A stretch of DNA of 64,000 nt from Roseovarius sp. (GCA_002720475.1 PBIL01000008.1:62001-126000); one strand, 5' to 3'. Counted from the stretch's first letter, positions 1-12,229 are shown. The notes: generated by a model from the sequence alone, not told the origin. Program-made: numbers and translations.

Positions 1-1
1 C

Positions 2-136
2 GGCCTTTTCCGGCCCGTCGAGGGGCTCCGGGGCGGGCGGCGCGGGCGCGTGGACCGCTACCGCGCCTATACCGACCGCGCCAAGGCCGCATGGTCGGAA
101 TGGCTGGCTGCGCAGGACATGAGCCTTGCCTTCTAA
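2..136 (+). CDS. C-terminal fragment of an unrecognised protein
   Basis: An open frame enters from the left edge and ends at a TAA at 134-136, giving the last 44 residues of a protein. The visible part is rich in Arg and Gly and then helical, with Trp and Ala, and ends in DMSLAF. It lies 12 bases before gluQ on the same strand, so the two may be co-transcribed. No motif allows a family to be named. The call rests on the uninterrupted frame and the tight spacing to a real gene. Confidence 0.5.
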   Translation, partial: GLFRPVEGLRGGRRGRVDRYRAYTDRAKAAWSEWLAAQDMSLAF

Positions 137-148
137 GCTGCTCCAGAC

Positions 149-982
149 ATGTTCATAACCCGTTTCGCCCCTTCGCCGACCGGGCCTTTGCATCTGGGCC
201 ATGCCTTCTCGGCGATGCTGGCGCATGACATGGCACAGGCGGCGGGCGGCAGGTTCCTCCTGCGCATCGACGATCTTGACCGCAGCCGCTGCCGCCCGGA
301 ATGGGAGGCGCAGATCCGCAACGATCTGCGCTGGCTGGGGCTCGACTGGCCAGAGCCGGTGATGCGCCAATCGGACCGCCTGCCACGCTACCGCGCCGCC
401 TTGCAGGCGCTCTGGGCGCGCGGCCTGCTCTATCCCTGCACCTGCACCCGCGCCGATATCCGCGCCGCCGCCTCCGCCCCGCAGGAGGGCGCGCCGCTGC
501 ACGGACCTGACGGCGTGATCTATCCCGGCACCTGCCGCCCCGAAAGCCCGCCCACGGGACCGATGCCCGAAGGTGCGGCGCTGCGCCTCGACATGGTCCG
601 CGCCATCGAAGTGACCGGCATACCCTTGAAATACAATGAGAAAGGCACGGAAACCTTCCTGCGCGACCTCCCCGAGACGGCGGGCGACGTGGTGCTCGCG
701 CGCCGCGACATGGGGGCCTCCTACCACCTGGCGGTGGTGCTCGACGATGCCGATCAGGGGATCACCCATGTGATCCGGGGCGCGGATCTGGCCGAGGCCA
801 CGCAGATTCACGTCCTTCTCCAGAATCTCCTTGGCCTGCCCACCCCCGCCTATCACCATCACCGGCTGATCCGCGATGCGCAGGGCAAGCGCCTGGCAAA
901 GCGCGACGACGCCCGCGCCATCGCCACCTACCGCGCGGCGGGGGCCAGCCCGCAAGACATCCGCGCCATGGTCGGGCTCTGA
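149..982 (+). CDS. gluQ: Glutamyl-Q tRNA(Asp) synthetase
   Basis: This 277-residue protein is a short paralogue of the catalytic domain of glutamyl-tRNA synthetase. The family activates glutamate and attaches it to the queuosine base of tRNA(Asp), not to the 3' end. The HIGH-type signature HLGH is at residues 15-18 after FAPSPTGPL, and a KMSKS-like KRLAKR is near residues 247-252. A CxC pair in YPCTCTRAD near residue 97 and a later Cys in YPGTC look like the family's zinc site. The length fits GluQ and the anticodon-binding domain of GltX is absent, which separates the two. It is convergent with hisI, 13 bases away. Confidence 0.93.
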   Translation: MFITRFAPSPTGPLHLGHAFSAMLAHDMAQAAGGRFLLRIDDLDRSRCRPEWEAQIRNDLRWLGLDWPEPVMRQSDRLPRYRAALQALWARGLLYPCTCTRADIRAAASAPQEGAPLHGPDGVIYPGTCRPESPPTGPMPEGAALRLDMVRAIEVTGIPLKYNEKGTETFLRDLPETAGDVVLARRDMGASYHLAVVLDDADQGITHVIRGADLAEATQIHVLLQNLLGLPTPAYHHHRLIRDAQGKRLAKRDDARAIATYRAAGASPQDIRAMVGL

Positions 983-995
983 ACCCCTGCCGGAT

Positions 996-1361
996 CTAGG
1001 GGGCCGTCACCGGTGCCATGATCTCCACCTCCGCGCCGTCGCGCAGCGCCGTGTAGAAACAGGACCGCCGGTTGGTGTGGCAGGCCGGTCCGGTCTGCCG
1101 CACCAGAAGCAGAAGGCAATCGCGGTCACAATCCACCCGCATCTCCACCAGTTCCTGCACATGGCCCGAGCTTTCGCCCTTGACCCAGAAGCTCTGGCGC
1201 GAGCGGCTCCAATAGGTCACGCGCCCGCTCTGAAGCGTGCGCGCCACGGCCGCGGCGTTCATCCAGGCCATCATCAGCACATCGCCGGTCCCGGCCTCCT
1301 GCGCGATCGCCGGGATCAGGCCATCGGCATCGTATTTCAATGTCGCGGGGTCGAAATCCAT
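996..1361 (-). CDS. hisI: Phosphoribosyl-AMP cyclohydrolase
   Basis: The product (121 residues) opens the adenine ring of phosphoribosyl-AMP, the third step of histidine synthesis, in the cytoplasm. Signatures include VLMMAWMN, TYWSRSR, WVKGESSGH and the zinc and magnesium region VDCDRDCLL followed by GPACHTNRRSCF. The frame extends six codons upstream to an ATG at 1379, but the ATG at 1361 has a good AAGGA ribosome binding site about 7 bases upstream and matches the usual start of close homologues (MxFDPATLxYxxDGL). It is a stand-alone HisI without the HisE domain, as is normal in alphaproteobacteria. It is divergent from the IscU-like gene. Confidence 0.95.
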   Translation of the reverse strand: MDFDPATLKYDADGLIPAIAQEAGTGDVLMMAWMNAAAVARTLQSGRVTYWSRSRQSFWVKGESSGHVQELVEMRVDCDRDCLLLLVRQTGPACHTNRRSCFYTALRDGAEVEIMAPVTAP

Positions 1362-1427
1362 GGCGAAATCCTTTTGCATCGGGCCGTGCCGGGCCTATTT
1401 ATGGGGCAACGGACGAAAGGAAAAGCC

Positions 1428-1883
1428 ATGAGCGGCGAGACCGACCTGATCAAGCTCTATTCCGCGCGCATTCTCGAACTGGCCGCCGACATCCCGCATC
1501 ACGGGCGGCTTGCCGCGCCGCAGGCCAGCGTGCGGCGGCGCGCGCCGCTCTGCGGCTCCACGGTGACGGTGGATCTCTCGATGCGCGACGGGCGCGTGAG
1601 CGACTATGCCGCCGAGGTGCGGGCCTGCGCGCTCGGCCAGGCGGCGGCCAGCGTGGTGGGGGCCAATATCCTTGGCTGCGATCTGGCGCAGGTCCGCGCC
1701 GCCCGCGATGCGCTGCGCGAGATGCTGAAATCCGACGGCCCGACCCCGCCCGCGCCCTTCGACGGGCTTGAGGTGCTGCGCCCGGCGCGCGATTACAAGA
1801 ATCGCCACGCCTCGATCCTCTTGACGCTCGAGGCCGCGACCGAGGCGATGGAGGAGATCGCCGCGCAAACCTCCTGCGCCTGA
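1428..1883 (+). CDS. IscU/NifU-like iron-sulfur cluster scaffold protein
   Basis: This 151-residue protein belongs to the IscU/NifU N-terminal scaffold family that holds nascent Fe-S clusters. The frame runs upstream, but the ATG at 1428 follows AAAGGAAAA and opens the conserved part. Three cysteines are placed as in the family: in PLCGSTVTVDL, in EVRACALGQAA and near the C-terminus (TSCA). The middle segment after ACALGQAAASVV is typical of the roseobacter version located beside hisI. No isc or suf genes are nearby, so whether it acts in general cluster assembly or in one pathway cannot be told from context. Confidence 0.85.
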   Translation: MSGETDLIKLYSARILELAADIPHHGRLAAPQASVRRRAPLCGSTVTVDLSMRDGRVSDYAAEVRACALGQAAASVVGANILGCDLAQVRAARDALREMLKSDGPTPPAPFDGLEVLRPARDYKNRHASILLTLEAATEAMEEIAAQTSCA

Positions 1884-1934
1884 CTCCGGCCCGCCCCCGC
1901 GCGCCGGATGCGCCCCGCCGCCCGGCGTCGCGCG

Positions 1935-1969
1935 AAAAAACCGCCGCGCGTTCCGGAGAACGGCGGCGG
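1935..1969 (-). terminator. Rho-independent terminator reading leftward
   Basis: A GC-rich inverted repeat (1941-1953 pairing with 1958-1969, one base bulged, loop CGGA) is followed on the minus strand by six T residues (the A-tract at 1935-1940). The orientation suits the small SOS-boxed gene at 2105-2227, the only minus-strand gene upstream that lacks another terminator. It may also stop transcription from the IscU-like gene, but there is no T-tract on that side. Confidence 0.7.
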
Positions 1970-2104
1970 CGCAGTGGCCGGATATGCGCCCCGGGGAGAT
2001 CGGGCAAGAGGCAGGCCCGAAACCCTTGGGACAGGCAGAATGCGCGATCCCCGAGTTGGGACAGGGGGGACCGGCAGGGGCGCGCACCGGCAGGCAGAAA
2101 CCGG

Positions 2105-2227
2105 TCAGATCATCACCGGAAGACAGAGCGCGCCGATCAGCGTCACCATGAGCGCGACGGCCCCGATCACATCCGCAAGAAGCGTGTCTTCGGCGCGGGC
2201 GGCGGTTGTCCTGATCTGGTGCAGCAT
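2105..2227 (-). CDS. 40-residue single-span membrane peptide under a LexA box
   Basis: The gene encodes 40 residues starting MLHQIRTTAARAEDT. A short basic amphipathic N-terminus is followed by one hydrophobic span (about residues 19-40, VIGAVALMVTLIGALCLPVM). The start ATG has a near-ideal GGAGG eight bases upstream; an in-frame ATG five codons earlier would place that GGAGG inside the coding region and lacks its own site. A GTTC-N7-GTTC operator lies 57-71 bases upstream, and a terminator with a T6 tract lies downstream at 1935-1969. I recall similar short proteins of unknown function in other Rhodobacterales but cannot verify this. Inference: an SOS-induced inner-membrane peptide, possibly a division inhibitor like Caulobacter SidA. 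Confidence 0.72.
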   Translation of the reverse strand: MLHQIRTTAARAEDTLLADVIGAVALMVTLIGALCLPVMI

Positions 2228-2283
2228 GACGCTTTCCTCCATGATGTTGCCCGATTGTTCTCACATCTCCGGAGCCGTGTAAA

Positions 2284-2298
2284 GAACTTTATGAGAAC
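2284..2298 (-). promoter_or_regulatory. LexA (SOS) box, alphaproteobacterial type
   Basis: On the minus strand the site reads GTTC-TCATAAA-GTTC, an exact match to the GTTC-N7-GTTC operator bound by LexA in alphaproteobacteria. A third GTTC lies six bases further upstream (2305-2308). It sits between the end of recG and the start of the 40-residue peptide gene, so it most likely represses that gene. Nothing on the plus strand is placed to use it. Confidence 0.75.
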
Positions 2299-2313
2299 AA
2301 AAGAGAACAAACC

Positions 2314-6611
<4,298 letters not shown>

Positions 6612-7328
6612 TCAGGCCCCGATGGCGAGCGGCGCGCCGGAGCGCGTGCCCGGCTCGGGATCGCGCAGCACATAGCCGCGTCCCCAGACCGTCTCGATAT
6701 AGTTCTCGCCGCCGGTGGCCTCGACCAGCTTCTTGCGCAGCTTGCAGATGAACACGTCGATGATCTTGAGCTCGGGCTCGTCCATGCCGCCGTAAAGATG
6801 GTTGAGGAACATCTCCTTGGTCAGCGTCGTGCCCTTGCGCAGCGACAGAAGCTCGAGCATCTGGTATTCCTTGCCGGTCAGATGCACCGCCTGCCCGGCG
6901 ACATCGACGGTCTTGGCATCGAGGTTCACATTGATCTTGCCGGTGCGGATCACCGATTGCGAATGGCCCTTGGAGCGGCGGATGATGGCATGGATGCGCG
7001 CCACCAGCTCGTCGCGGTGGAACGGCTTGGTGAGATAGTCATCGGCGCCGAAGCCGAAGCCCTTGAGCTTGCTTTCGGTATCGCCGTCGCCCGAGAGGAT
7101 CAGGATCGGCGTCGCAACCCGCGCCAGCCGCAACTGCCGCAGCACCTCGTGCCCGTTCATGTCCGGCAGGCCGAGATCGAGCAGGATCAGGTCGTAATCG
7201 TAGAGCTTGGCCAGGTCGATCCCCTCCTCGCCCAGATCGGTCGTGTAGACGTTGAGGTTGGCATGGGTGAGCATCATCTCGATGCTCTTGCAGGTGGTGG
7301 GGTCATCCTCGACGAGCAATACACGCAT
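6612..7328 (-). CDS. ctrA: Cell-cycle response regulator CtrA
   Basis: CtrA (238 residues) is an OmpR-type transcription factor. In Rhodobacteraceae it controls motility, recombination genes and gene transfer agent maturation and release. The receiver domain starts [10 protein letters not shown] with the phospho-acceptor Asp51 in [10 protein letters not shown], the switch Lys in YLTKPFH, and the winged helix with [13 protein letters not shown] and [13 protein letters not shown]. The frame runs open far upstream into mnmA antisense, but the ATG at 7328 gives the canonical protein start. It is alone on its strand between sciP and ligA. A CtrA-box-like sequence upstream (7378-7396) suggests autoregulation. 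Confidence 0.97.
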   Translation of the reverse strand: MRVLLVEDDPTTCKSIEMMLTHANLNVYTTDLGEEGIDLAKLYDYDLILLDLGLPDMNGHEVLRQLRLARVATPILILSGDGDTESKLKGFGFGADDYLTKPFHRDELVARIHAIIRRSKGHSQSVIRTGKINVNLDAKTVDVAGQAVHLTGKEYQMLELLSLRKGTTLTKEMFLNHLYGGMDEPELKIIDVFICKLRKKLVEATGGENYIETVWGRGYVLRDPEPGTRSGAPLAIGA

Positions 7329-7377
7329 AGGGGGTCTCCGTTCAATGGTGCCGCTTTGTTCGCAACACTGGGGAGAA

Positions 7378-7396
7378 ATGGTTAACCTAGCGTTAC
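7378..7396 (-). promoter_or_regulatory. CtrA-box-like site upstream of ctrA
   Basis: On the minus strand this reads GTAA-N7-TTAACCAT. The TTAACCAT half matches the known CtrA half-site exactly, and the other half (GTAA instead of TTAA) differs at one base, with the canonical spacing of seven. It lies 50-68 bases upstream of the ctrA ATG, a suitable place for autoregulation as described in Caulobacter. Confidence 0.5.
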
Positions 7397-7432
7397 CGAC
7401 GAAGAACATTTTCGAAACTCCCGCATGGGTTG

Positions 7433-7702
7433 TCAATTCCTGAGGCGGCCCGTGACGCGAAGCCCCTTCTTGCCGTGGCGGGCCGCCGCGCATATCCATT
7501 CGTCCAGCTCCTCGTCGCTCAACCCGTAGATGCGCAGCGCCTCGGCGCGGGAAATCAACCCATGCGCGACCCCCAGGACGACGGCAAGCTTGCGCGAGGC
7601 AACCCAGCGCCGGGTGTCCGGCGGCGGCAGGTCGGCGCGGCTGAAAACCGTGCCGTCGGGCAGCGTGACCGCCCTTGGCCCTTCGACTTTCTTGAGATAC
7701 AT
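7433..7702 (-). CDS. sciP: SciP-like CtrA inhibitor (DUF1153)
   Basis: This 89-residue protein has the DUF1153 fold seen in SciP, a small protein that binds CtrA and blocks its activation of target promoters in Caulobacter. Signatures are [20 protein letters not shown] (residues 15-34) and the helix-turn-helix-like [21 protein letters not shown]. The frame permits a start at 7744, but the ATG at 7702 ([10 protein letters not shown]) has an upstream AGGGGTGAG and matches the family's usual length. It lies directly upstream of ctrA on the same strand, about 100 bases away. The role is inferred from family and location. Confidence 0.88.
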   Translation of the reverse strand: MYLKKVEGPRAVTLPDGTVFSRADLPPPDTRRWVASRKLAVVLGVAHGLISRAEALRIYGLSDEELDEWICAAARHGKKGLRVTGRLRN

Positions 7703-7773
7703 CCCTCTCACCCCTTGGTCTGATGCGCGTTTCAGGTCGCGCAAGCGCGCTTAACGGGGGGTGAAGCCAAGCC

Positions 7774-7801
7774 TTGAGAATATCTAGGATTTTCCTATAT
7801 C
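7774..7801 (+). promoter_or_regulatory. Probable promoter of mnmA
   Basis: TTGAGA (7774-7779) and TATATC (7796-7801) are separated by 16 bases in an AT-rich island between the divergent sciP and mnmA. The predicted transcript would begin about 20 bases before the mnmA ATG, leaving room for its GGAG ribosome binding site. Confidence 0.45.
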
Positions 7802-7826
7802 TCACCCGATCTGTCCGGAGCGTTCC

Positions 7827-8972
7827 ATGTCCCTCGACACCGCCACGCCGCTGAATTCGCTGGGGTTTGCCAAGCCCCCCGCCGAGACGCGGGTGGTCGT
7901 GGCCATGTCGGGCGGCGTCGATTCCTCCGTGGTGGCGGCGCAGCTTGCGCAGGAGGGCTATGACGTGGTGGGCGTCACGCTGCAACTCTACGATCACGGC
8001 GCGGCGCTGGCCAGGAAGGGCGCCTGCTGCGCGGGGATCGACATTCACGATGCCCGCCGGGTGGCCGAGGAAATGGGCTTTCCCCATTACGTTCTCGATT
8101 ACGAGAACATCTTTCAAAATGCCGTGATCGACGAATTCGCCGACAGCTATCTTGCCGGGGCGACGCCCGTGCCCTGCATCCGCTGCAACGAACGGGTCAA
8201 GTTCAAGGACCTGCTCCAGACCGCGCGCGAGCTTGATGCCGATTGCATGGCCACGGGCCATTACATCCGCCGCGAGACGGGGGCGAACGGGCCGGAGCTG
8301 CACATGGCCGCCGATCCGGCGCGCGATCAGTCCTATTTCCTCTTCTCCACCACGCCCGAACAGCTGGATTTCCTGCGCTTTCCGCTGGGCGGGCTTGCCT
8401 CCAAGGCCGAGACGCGGGCGCTGGCGGCGAAATACGGGCTGATCGTGGCCGACAAGCCCGACAGCCAGGATATCTGTTTCGTCCCGAATGGCGATTATGC
8501 CGCCGTGATCGAGAAGCTGCGCCCCGGTGCCGCCGATCCGGGCGAGATCGTCCATGCCGACGGGCGCATCCTCGGCACCCATGAGGGCGTGATCCATTAC
8601 ACGATCGGCCAGCGGCGGGGCCTCGGCATCGGCGGGCTGGAAGAGCCGCTTTATGTCGTGCGGCTCGACGTGGAGGGCCGCCGCGTGATCGTGGGCCCCA
8701 GGGCGATGCTGGCCACCCGCACCGTGCCGGTGCGCGAGGTCAACTGGCTGGGCGATGCGCCGCTCACCTCGCGGGCGGAATGGTCTGTCTCGGTGAGGGT
8801 CCGCTCGACCCGCCCGCCGCGCGAGGCGGTGCTGCGGCCCCTCTCCGAGTCCGAGGCCGAGGTCGAGCTGCTCACCCCCGAGGAAGGCGTCTCGCCCGGT
8901 CAGGCCTGCGTCTTCTACGAGACCGGCGGCAGCCGCGTGCTTGGCGGCGGCTGGATCTGGCGCGGGGCCTGA
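7827..8972 (+). CDS. mnmA: tRNA-specific 2-thiouridylase MnmA
   Basis: MnmA (381 residues) adds sulfur to uridine 34 of the Lys, Glu and Gln tRNAs. The ATP-binding PP-loop is MSGGVDSS (27-34). The catalytic cysteine pair is represented by Cys117/Cys120 in PVPCIRCN and Cys217 in SQDICFVP. Residues about 1-20 form a short variable leader before the conserved core. A GGAG site precedes the ATG by about 7 bases. It is followed 115 bases later by tig on the same strand. Confidence 0.96.
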   Translation: MSLDTATPLNSLGFAKPPAETRVVVAMSGGVDSSVVAAQLAQEGYDVVGVTLQLYDHGAALARKGACCAGIDIHDARRVAEEMGFPHYVLDYENIFQNAVIDEFADSYLAGATPVPCIRCNERVKFKDLLQTARELDADCMATGHYIRRETGANGPELHMAADPARDQSYFLFSTTPEQLDFLRFPLGGLASKAETRALAAKYGLIVADKPDSQDICFVPNGDYAAVIEKLRPGAADPGEIVHADGRILGTHEGVIHYTIGQRRGLGIGGLEEPLYVVRLDVEGRRVIVGPRAMLATRTVPVREVNWLGDAPLTSRAEWSVSVRVRSTRPPREAVLRPLSESEAEVELLTPEEGVSPGQACVFYETGGSRVLGGGWIWRGA

Positions 8973-9087
8973 GCCCCCGCGCGCCCCACCGGTTTTCCCT
9001 TGCGGCGTCTCCGGCCCGTCACTAGAAGGCCCGTGATCTTGACCGCCGCGGACGCCTCCGCGGCCCGATGCATAGGAAAGGACGAAC

Positions 9088-10419
9088 ATGCAGGTCACCG
9101 AAACCCTCAACGACGGTCTCAGGCGCGGCTACAGGATGATCCTGTCGGCGCAGGATCTCGACGACAAGATCACCGCCAAGCTCAAGGAGGCCCAGCCCGA
9201 GATCGAGCTCAAGGGCTTTCGCAAGGGCAAGGTGCCGCTGCCGCTTCTGAAGAAGCAGTTCGGCCAGCGGATGCTCGGCGAGGCGATGCAGGAAAGCGTC
9301 GATGACGCGATGAAGGCGCATTTCGCCGAGACCGGCGAGCGCCCGGCCTTCGAGCCTGACGTGAAGATGGCCAACCAGGAATGGAAAGAGGGCGACGATG
9401 TCGAGATCGAGCTGAGCTACGAGGCGCTGCCCGAGATCCCGGCCGTCGATCTCTCGGGGCTCAAGCTCGAGCGTCTCGTGGTCACGGCCGACGCGGCCGC
9501 CGTGGACGCCGCGCTCGGCAGCCTGGCCGAGAGCGCGCAGGACTTCGCCGACCGCGAGGACGGGGCCACCGCGCAGGACGGCGACCAGGTGGTGATCGAC
9601 TTCGTCGGCAAGCTCGACGGAGAGCCCTTCGAGGGCGGCGCGGCGGAGGATTACCCGCTGACGCTTGGCTCTGGCAGCTTCATCCCCGGTTTCGAGGAAC
9701 AGCTTGTCGGCGTGACGGCGGGCGAGGAGAAGGCCGTCACGGTGAACTTCCCCGAGGACTACCAGGCGGCACATCTTGCCGGCAAGCAAGCCGTGTTCGA
9801 CTGCACGGTGAAGGCCGTGAAGGCGCCCGTGCCCGCCGAGATCAACGACGATCTGGCGCAGAAATACGGGGCCGAAAGCCTCGACGCGCTCAAGGCGCAG
9901 ATCGCCGAGCGGCTGGAGCAGGAATATGCCGGGGCGGCGCGCGCCATCCTGAAGCGCAACGTGCTCGACGCGCTCGACGAGATGGTGAGCTTCGATCTGC
10001 CGCCCACCATGGTCGAGAGTGAGGCCAAGCAGATCGCGCATCAGCTCTGGCACGAGGACCATCCCGATGTGCAGGGCCACGATCACGAAGAGATCGAGCC
10101 GACCGAGGAACAGGTGACGCTCGCCGAGCGGCGCGTGCGCCTCGGCCTCCTGCTCGCCGATCTGGGCCAGAAGGCCGAGGTTCAGGTTTCCGACGCCGAG
10201 ATGACGCAGGCGGTGATGACCGAGGCCCGGAACTACCCCGGCCACGAGCGCGAGTTCTTCGAATTCGTGCAGAAGAGCCCGCAGATGCGCCAGCAGCTGC
10301 GCGCGCCGATCTTCGAGGACAAGGTGATCGACTACGTGGTCGAGCTGGCCGAGATCACCGAAAGGCCGGTCTCGAAGGAAGAGCTCGAGGCGGCGATCGA
10401 GGCCATGAACGAGATGTGA
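9088..10419 (+). CDS. tig: Trigger factor, ribosome-associated chaperone
   Basis: Trigger factor (443 residues) binds nascent chains at the ribosome exit tunnel. The N-terminal ribosome-binding domain includes the signature [20 protein letters not shown] (about 46-65). The FKBP-type prolyl isomerase domain spans about 165-245, and the helical C-terminal arms follow. AGGACGAAC precedes the ATG. The gene ends 25 bases before a strong hairpin at 10444-10472. In many bacteria tig is followed by clpP; here the convergent luxI lies beyond the terminator instead. Confidence 0.97.
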   Translation: MQVTETLNDGLRRGYRMILSAQDLDDKITAKLKEAQPEIELKGFRKGKVPLPLLKKQFGQRMLGEAMQESVDDAMKAHFAETGERPAFEPDVKMANQEWKEGDDVEIELSYEALPEIPAVDLSGLKLERLVVTADAAAVDAALGSLAESAQDFADREDGATAQDGDQVVIDFVGKLDGEPFEGGAAEDYPLTLGSGSFIPGFEEQLVGVTAGEEKAVTVNFPEDYQAAHLAGKQAVFDCTVKAVKAPVPAEINDDLAQKYGAESLDALKAQIAERLEQEYAGAARAILKRNVLDALDEMVSFDLPPTMVESEAKQIAHQLWHEDHPDVQGHDHEEIEPTEEQVTLAERRVRLGLLLADLGQKAEVQVSDAEMTQAVMTEARNYPGHEREFFEFVQKSPQMRQQLRAPIFEDKVIDYVVELAEITERPVSKEELEAAIEAMNEM

Positions 10420-10443
10420 GCGCGCCGCCACGGATGAGAAAAT

Positions 10444-10472
10444 GGGCCGCCCCGGGGAGAGTGGGGCGGCCC
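10444..10472 (+). terminator. Terminator after tig
   Basis: A perfect ten-base-pair stem (GGGCCGCCCC with GGGGCGGCCC) with a nine-base loop lies 25 bases after the tig stop. Only a weak T-rich tail (TTGTCGTT) follows. It sits between the convergent tig and luxI and could work in both directions. Confidence 0.75.
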
Positions 10473-10531
10473 TTGTCGTTCCCGGACCCGGATCGGACGA
10501 GTGAGCCCGAGCTGGGGAGCGCTGATGGGGG

Positions 10532-11329
10532 TCAGGCGCTGATATCCGAGCGGGAACGGACCCTGTCGGCCAGCGCCGCCCTGAGCCGGAGCGCGGCAAC
10601 CCGCTCCTGCGTCGTGGTGGCGGCGGCAACCTGTTCGTCACAATAGATTTCAAGCGCGCTTTTTGCCGGGGCCCGGACTGCCCGGCGGGCAAGGAGGCAA
10701 AGCGCCTCTTCCTCGCTCAGAAAAACATCCCCCTCGATGCCGCTGAATTTCCTGATGCGCGCGATCCGCTCGTCGGTGCAATCAAGCAGCGCCGCCAGCG
10801 CGGGAACCTTTCCCATCTCGGCCTGTCGTCCGACGTAATCGTAAGGCGCATTTCCGGAACGCTTGAGAACACGGTCCATCACTGGGTCGATGACGGTAAC
10901 GATATCCGAAACGCCCGCCCGCTTTGCCGCTTCGAGCGATGCGATCATCAACTCGCAGGTGGCGTAGGAGACGGAGTTGGGTCCCCGACCACGCCCAAGG
11001 CGCTGCGTATCGACGCAGAAACGGGTCGATTCCCACAGGTGAGGGCTGCGCAGCGGCGGCTCGCCATCGAGTATGGCGTAGAAGACATCCGACAACATGT
11101 GTGGACCAGTTGTCTGAAGTGCGCGTACGCAGGATACGACATTGCCATCGTCGTCAAGCCCGACCGCATAGGCCGGATCCAGATCATCGAACACGTCGCG
11201 CTCGCGACCGTCCACAACGTTTACCTGCCAGCCGAGCCTGTCTCCGAAAACACGAGCCCGCAACTTGAACATTTCGTCCAGAACGCTCGCGAACCGGTCT
11301 TTGTTTATCGCGTCGATCACTAGTATCAT
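10532..11329 (-). CDS. luxI: LuxI-type acyl-homoserine lactone synthase
   Basis: This 265-residue enzyme makes an acyl-homoserine lactone signal from S-adenosylmethionine and an acyl carrier. The invariant residues are present at Arg24, Phe28, Trp34, Asp45, Asp48, Arg69, Phe83, Glu100 and Arg103. It is longer than typical LuxI (about 200-220 residues) because of an Arg- and Ala-rich tail after about residue 210. AGGGGAAG precedes the ATG. It lies downstream of luxR on the same strand, separated by 186 bases that contain a lux-box-like inverted repeat, so activation by the adjacent LuxR is likely. The acyl chain made cannot be read from the sequence. Confidence 0.93.
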   Translation of the reverse strand: MILVIDAINKDRFASVLDEMFKLRARVFGDRLGWQVNVVDGRERDVFDDLDPAYAVGLDDDGNVVSCVRALQTTGPHMLSDVFYAILDGEPPLRSPHLWESTRFCVDTQRLGRGRGPNSVSYATCELMIASLEAAKRAGVSDIVTVIDPVMDRVLKRSGNAPYDYVGRQAEMGKVPALAALLDCTDERIARIRKFSGIEGDVFLSEEEALCLLARRAVRAPAKSALEIYCDEQVAAATTTQERVAALRLRAALADRVRSRSDISA

Positions 11330-11439
11330 TTCCGCTTCCCCTATATTCGTTTTCGAGAGTGGTGACTCTGAGAGATTGGAATTAGAGAGTAGCGAAAACC
11401 ACGTCGCGCACCATTAGGGGAATCCCGTAGCTCGAGGCA

Positions 11440-11459
11440 GCCTCACGCCTCGGTGAGGC
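11440..11459 (-). promoter_or_regulatory. Probable lux box of the luxI promoter
   Basis: A 20-base inverted repeat with perfect seven-base arms (GCCTCAC and GTGAGGC, six bases between) lies 111 bases upstream of the luxI start. On the minus strand a CCTAAT hexamer, a plausible -10 element, begins 22 bases downstream of the repeat, the same spacing as the -10 element of the Vibrio fischeri lux operon from its 20-base lux box. It could alternatively be a weak terminator for luxR, but no T-tract follows. Confidence 0.55.
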
Positions 11460-11515
11460 CACCAACGTCCCGTGCCGATACGTCAAGACTCTTGGATATT
11501 GGTCTGAGGCACGAC

Positions 11516-12217
11516 CTAGCGCGGATAGATCAGCCCTAGATTGATCGCGCGGCCAATAGCCTGAGCGGTCGTGAGCGCTTGCAGTTTTGATCGCGCAGAG
11601 CGCAAATGTACTTCCACGGTGCGATGCGAAATCGACAGAATGTCTCCGATATCCTGTTGAGACTTTCCGGCTACCGTCCACTGCAAGATTTCTATCTCGC
11701 GAGACGACAGGGACGGAGCGCCCAGAACACTGGAAAGCGGATCAGAGCGAATGATCGCATCGTGCATGTGAACTGCAGCAGCCTGCAAATCGCCTATGAT
11801 CTCGCCGATAAGCAAGTCCCACTCGCGCCGTGAACAGTCACGAAGCACGCTGAATCCGCCCACATCCCCGAAGGGACCGCGCACCGGTATTGTAAGACCT
11901 CGATCCGTTATGCCGAACGCGCGGGCGTCCCGGAAAACGGTTTGAAATTCAAGGCCTTTCTCGAGGCGCGCCCAATCCACCGGCGCGATCGAGTGCCGCG
12001 CCTTGATCAGGACGGGATCGATCTCGTAGAATCGATGTTCAAGGTAATGCCGTGACCATTCCTGATCGTAGGTCATGTAGCCGTGGGACTTCCCGCTGAC
12101 CGGGTTTACTCCGGCATATGCAACGTGATCGAGTTCGAATCGATCACGGATCCTCTCGAGATAGCGTTTAAACCCCGACCCGTCCTTATCGTTATGATCC
12201 GGTGTGATCGGGTCCAT
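11516..12217 (-). CDS. luxR: LuxR-type quorum-sensing regulator
   Basis: The product (233 residues) has an N-terminal autoinducer-binding domain (about 10-155) and a C-terminal GerE/LuxR helix-turn-helix (about 168-225, LSSREIEILQWTVAGKSQ). Ligand-pocket residues are conserved: Trp in EWSRHYLEH, the Tyr and Asp-Pro in FYEIDP, Trp in PVDW and the Gly in GPFGDVGG. Base composition is visibly less GC-rich than in flanking housekeeping genes, which suggests acquisition. The ATG lies only 12 bases after the rplI stop, so it may be expressed from the ribosomal operon as well as from its own promoter. The partner is very likely the adjacent LuxI. Confidence 0.93.
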   Translation of the reverse strand: MDPITPDHNDKDGSGFKRYLERIRDRFELDHVAYAGVNPVSGKSHGYMTYDQEWSRHYLEHRFYEIDPVLIKARHSIAPVDWARLEKGLEFQTVFRDARAFGITDRGLTIPVRGPFGDVGGFSVLRDCSRREWDLLIGEIIGDLQAAAVHMHDAIIRSDPLSSVLGAPSLSSREIEILQWTVAGKSQQDIGDILSISHRTVEVHLRSARSKLQALTTAQAIGRAINLGLIYPR

Positions 12218-12229
12218 TCCGTCGCCTAT

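Noticed and set aside
2050..2104. Repeated CAGGCAGAA and TTGGGACAGG words between the IscU-like gene and the small SOS gene
   Set aside because: Only two short imperfect copies are present with no consistent spacing or symmetry; they are not sufficient to call a repeat or operator.
7329..9110. N-terminal extension of the ctrA frame up to 9110
   Set aside because: The extension is antisense to sciP-mnmA and CtrA homologues begin exactly at the ATG at 7328.
11382..11681. A 99-codon minus-strand frame overlapping the luxR end
   Set aside because: It overlaps luxR out of frame, has no ribosome binding site and shows no recognisable protein pattern; the region is better explained as the luxI promoter.
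12121..12151. GTTCGAATC-like sequence near 12140 considered as a tRNA T-arm or attachment site
   Set aside because: It lies inside luxR and no cloverleaf, anticodon arm or acceptor pairing can be drawn around it. No other tRNA-like sequence was found.
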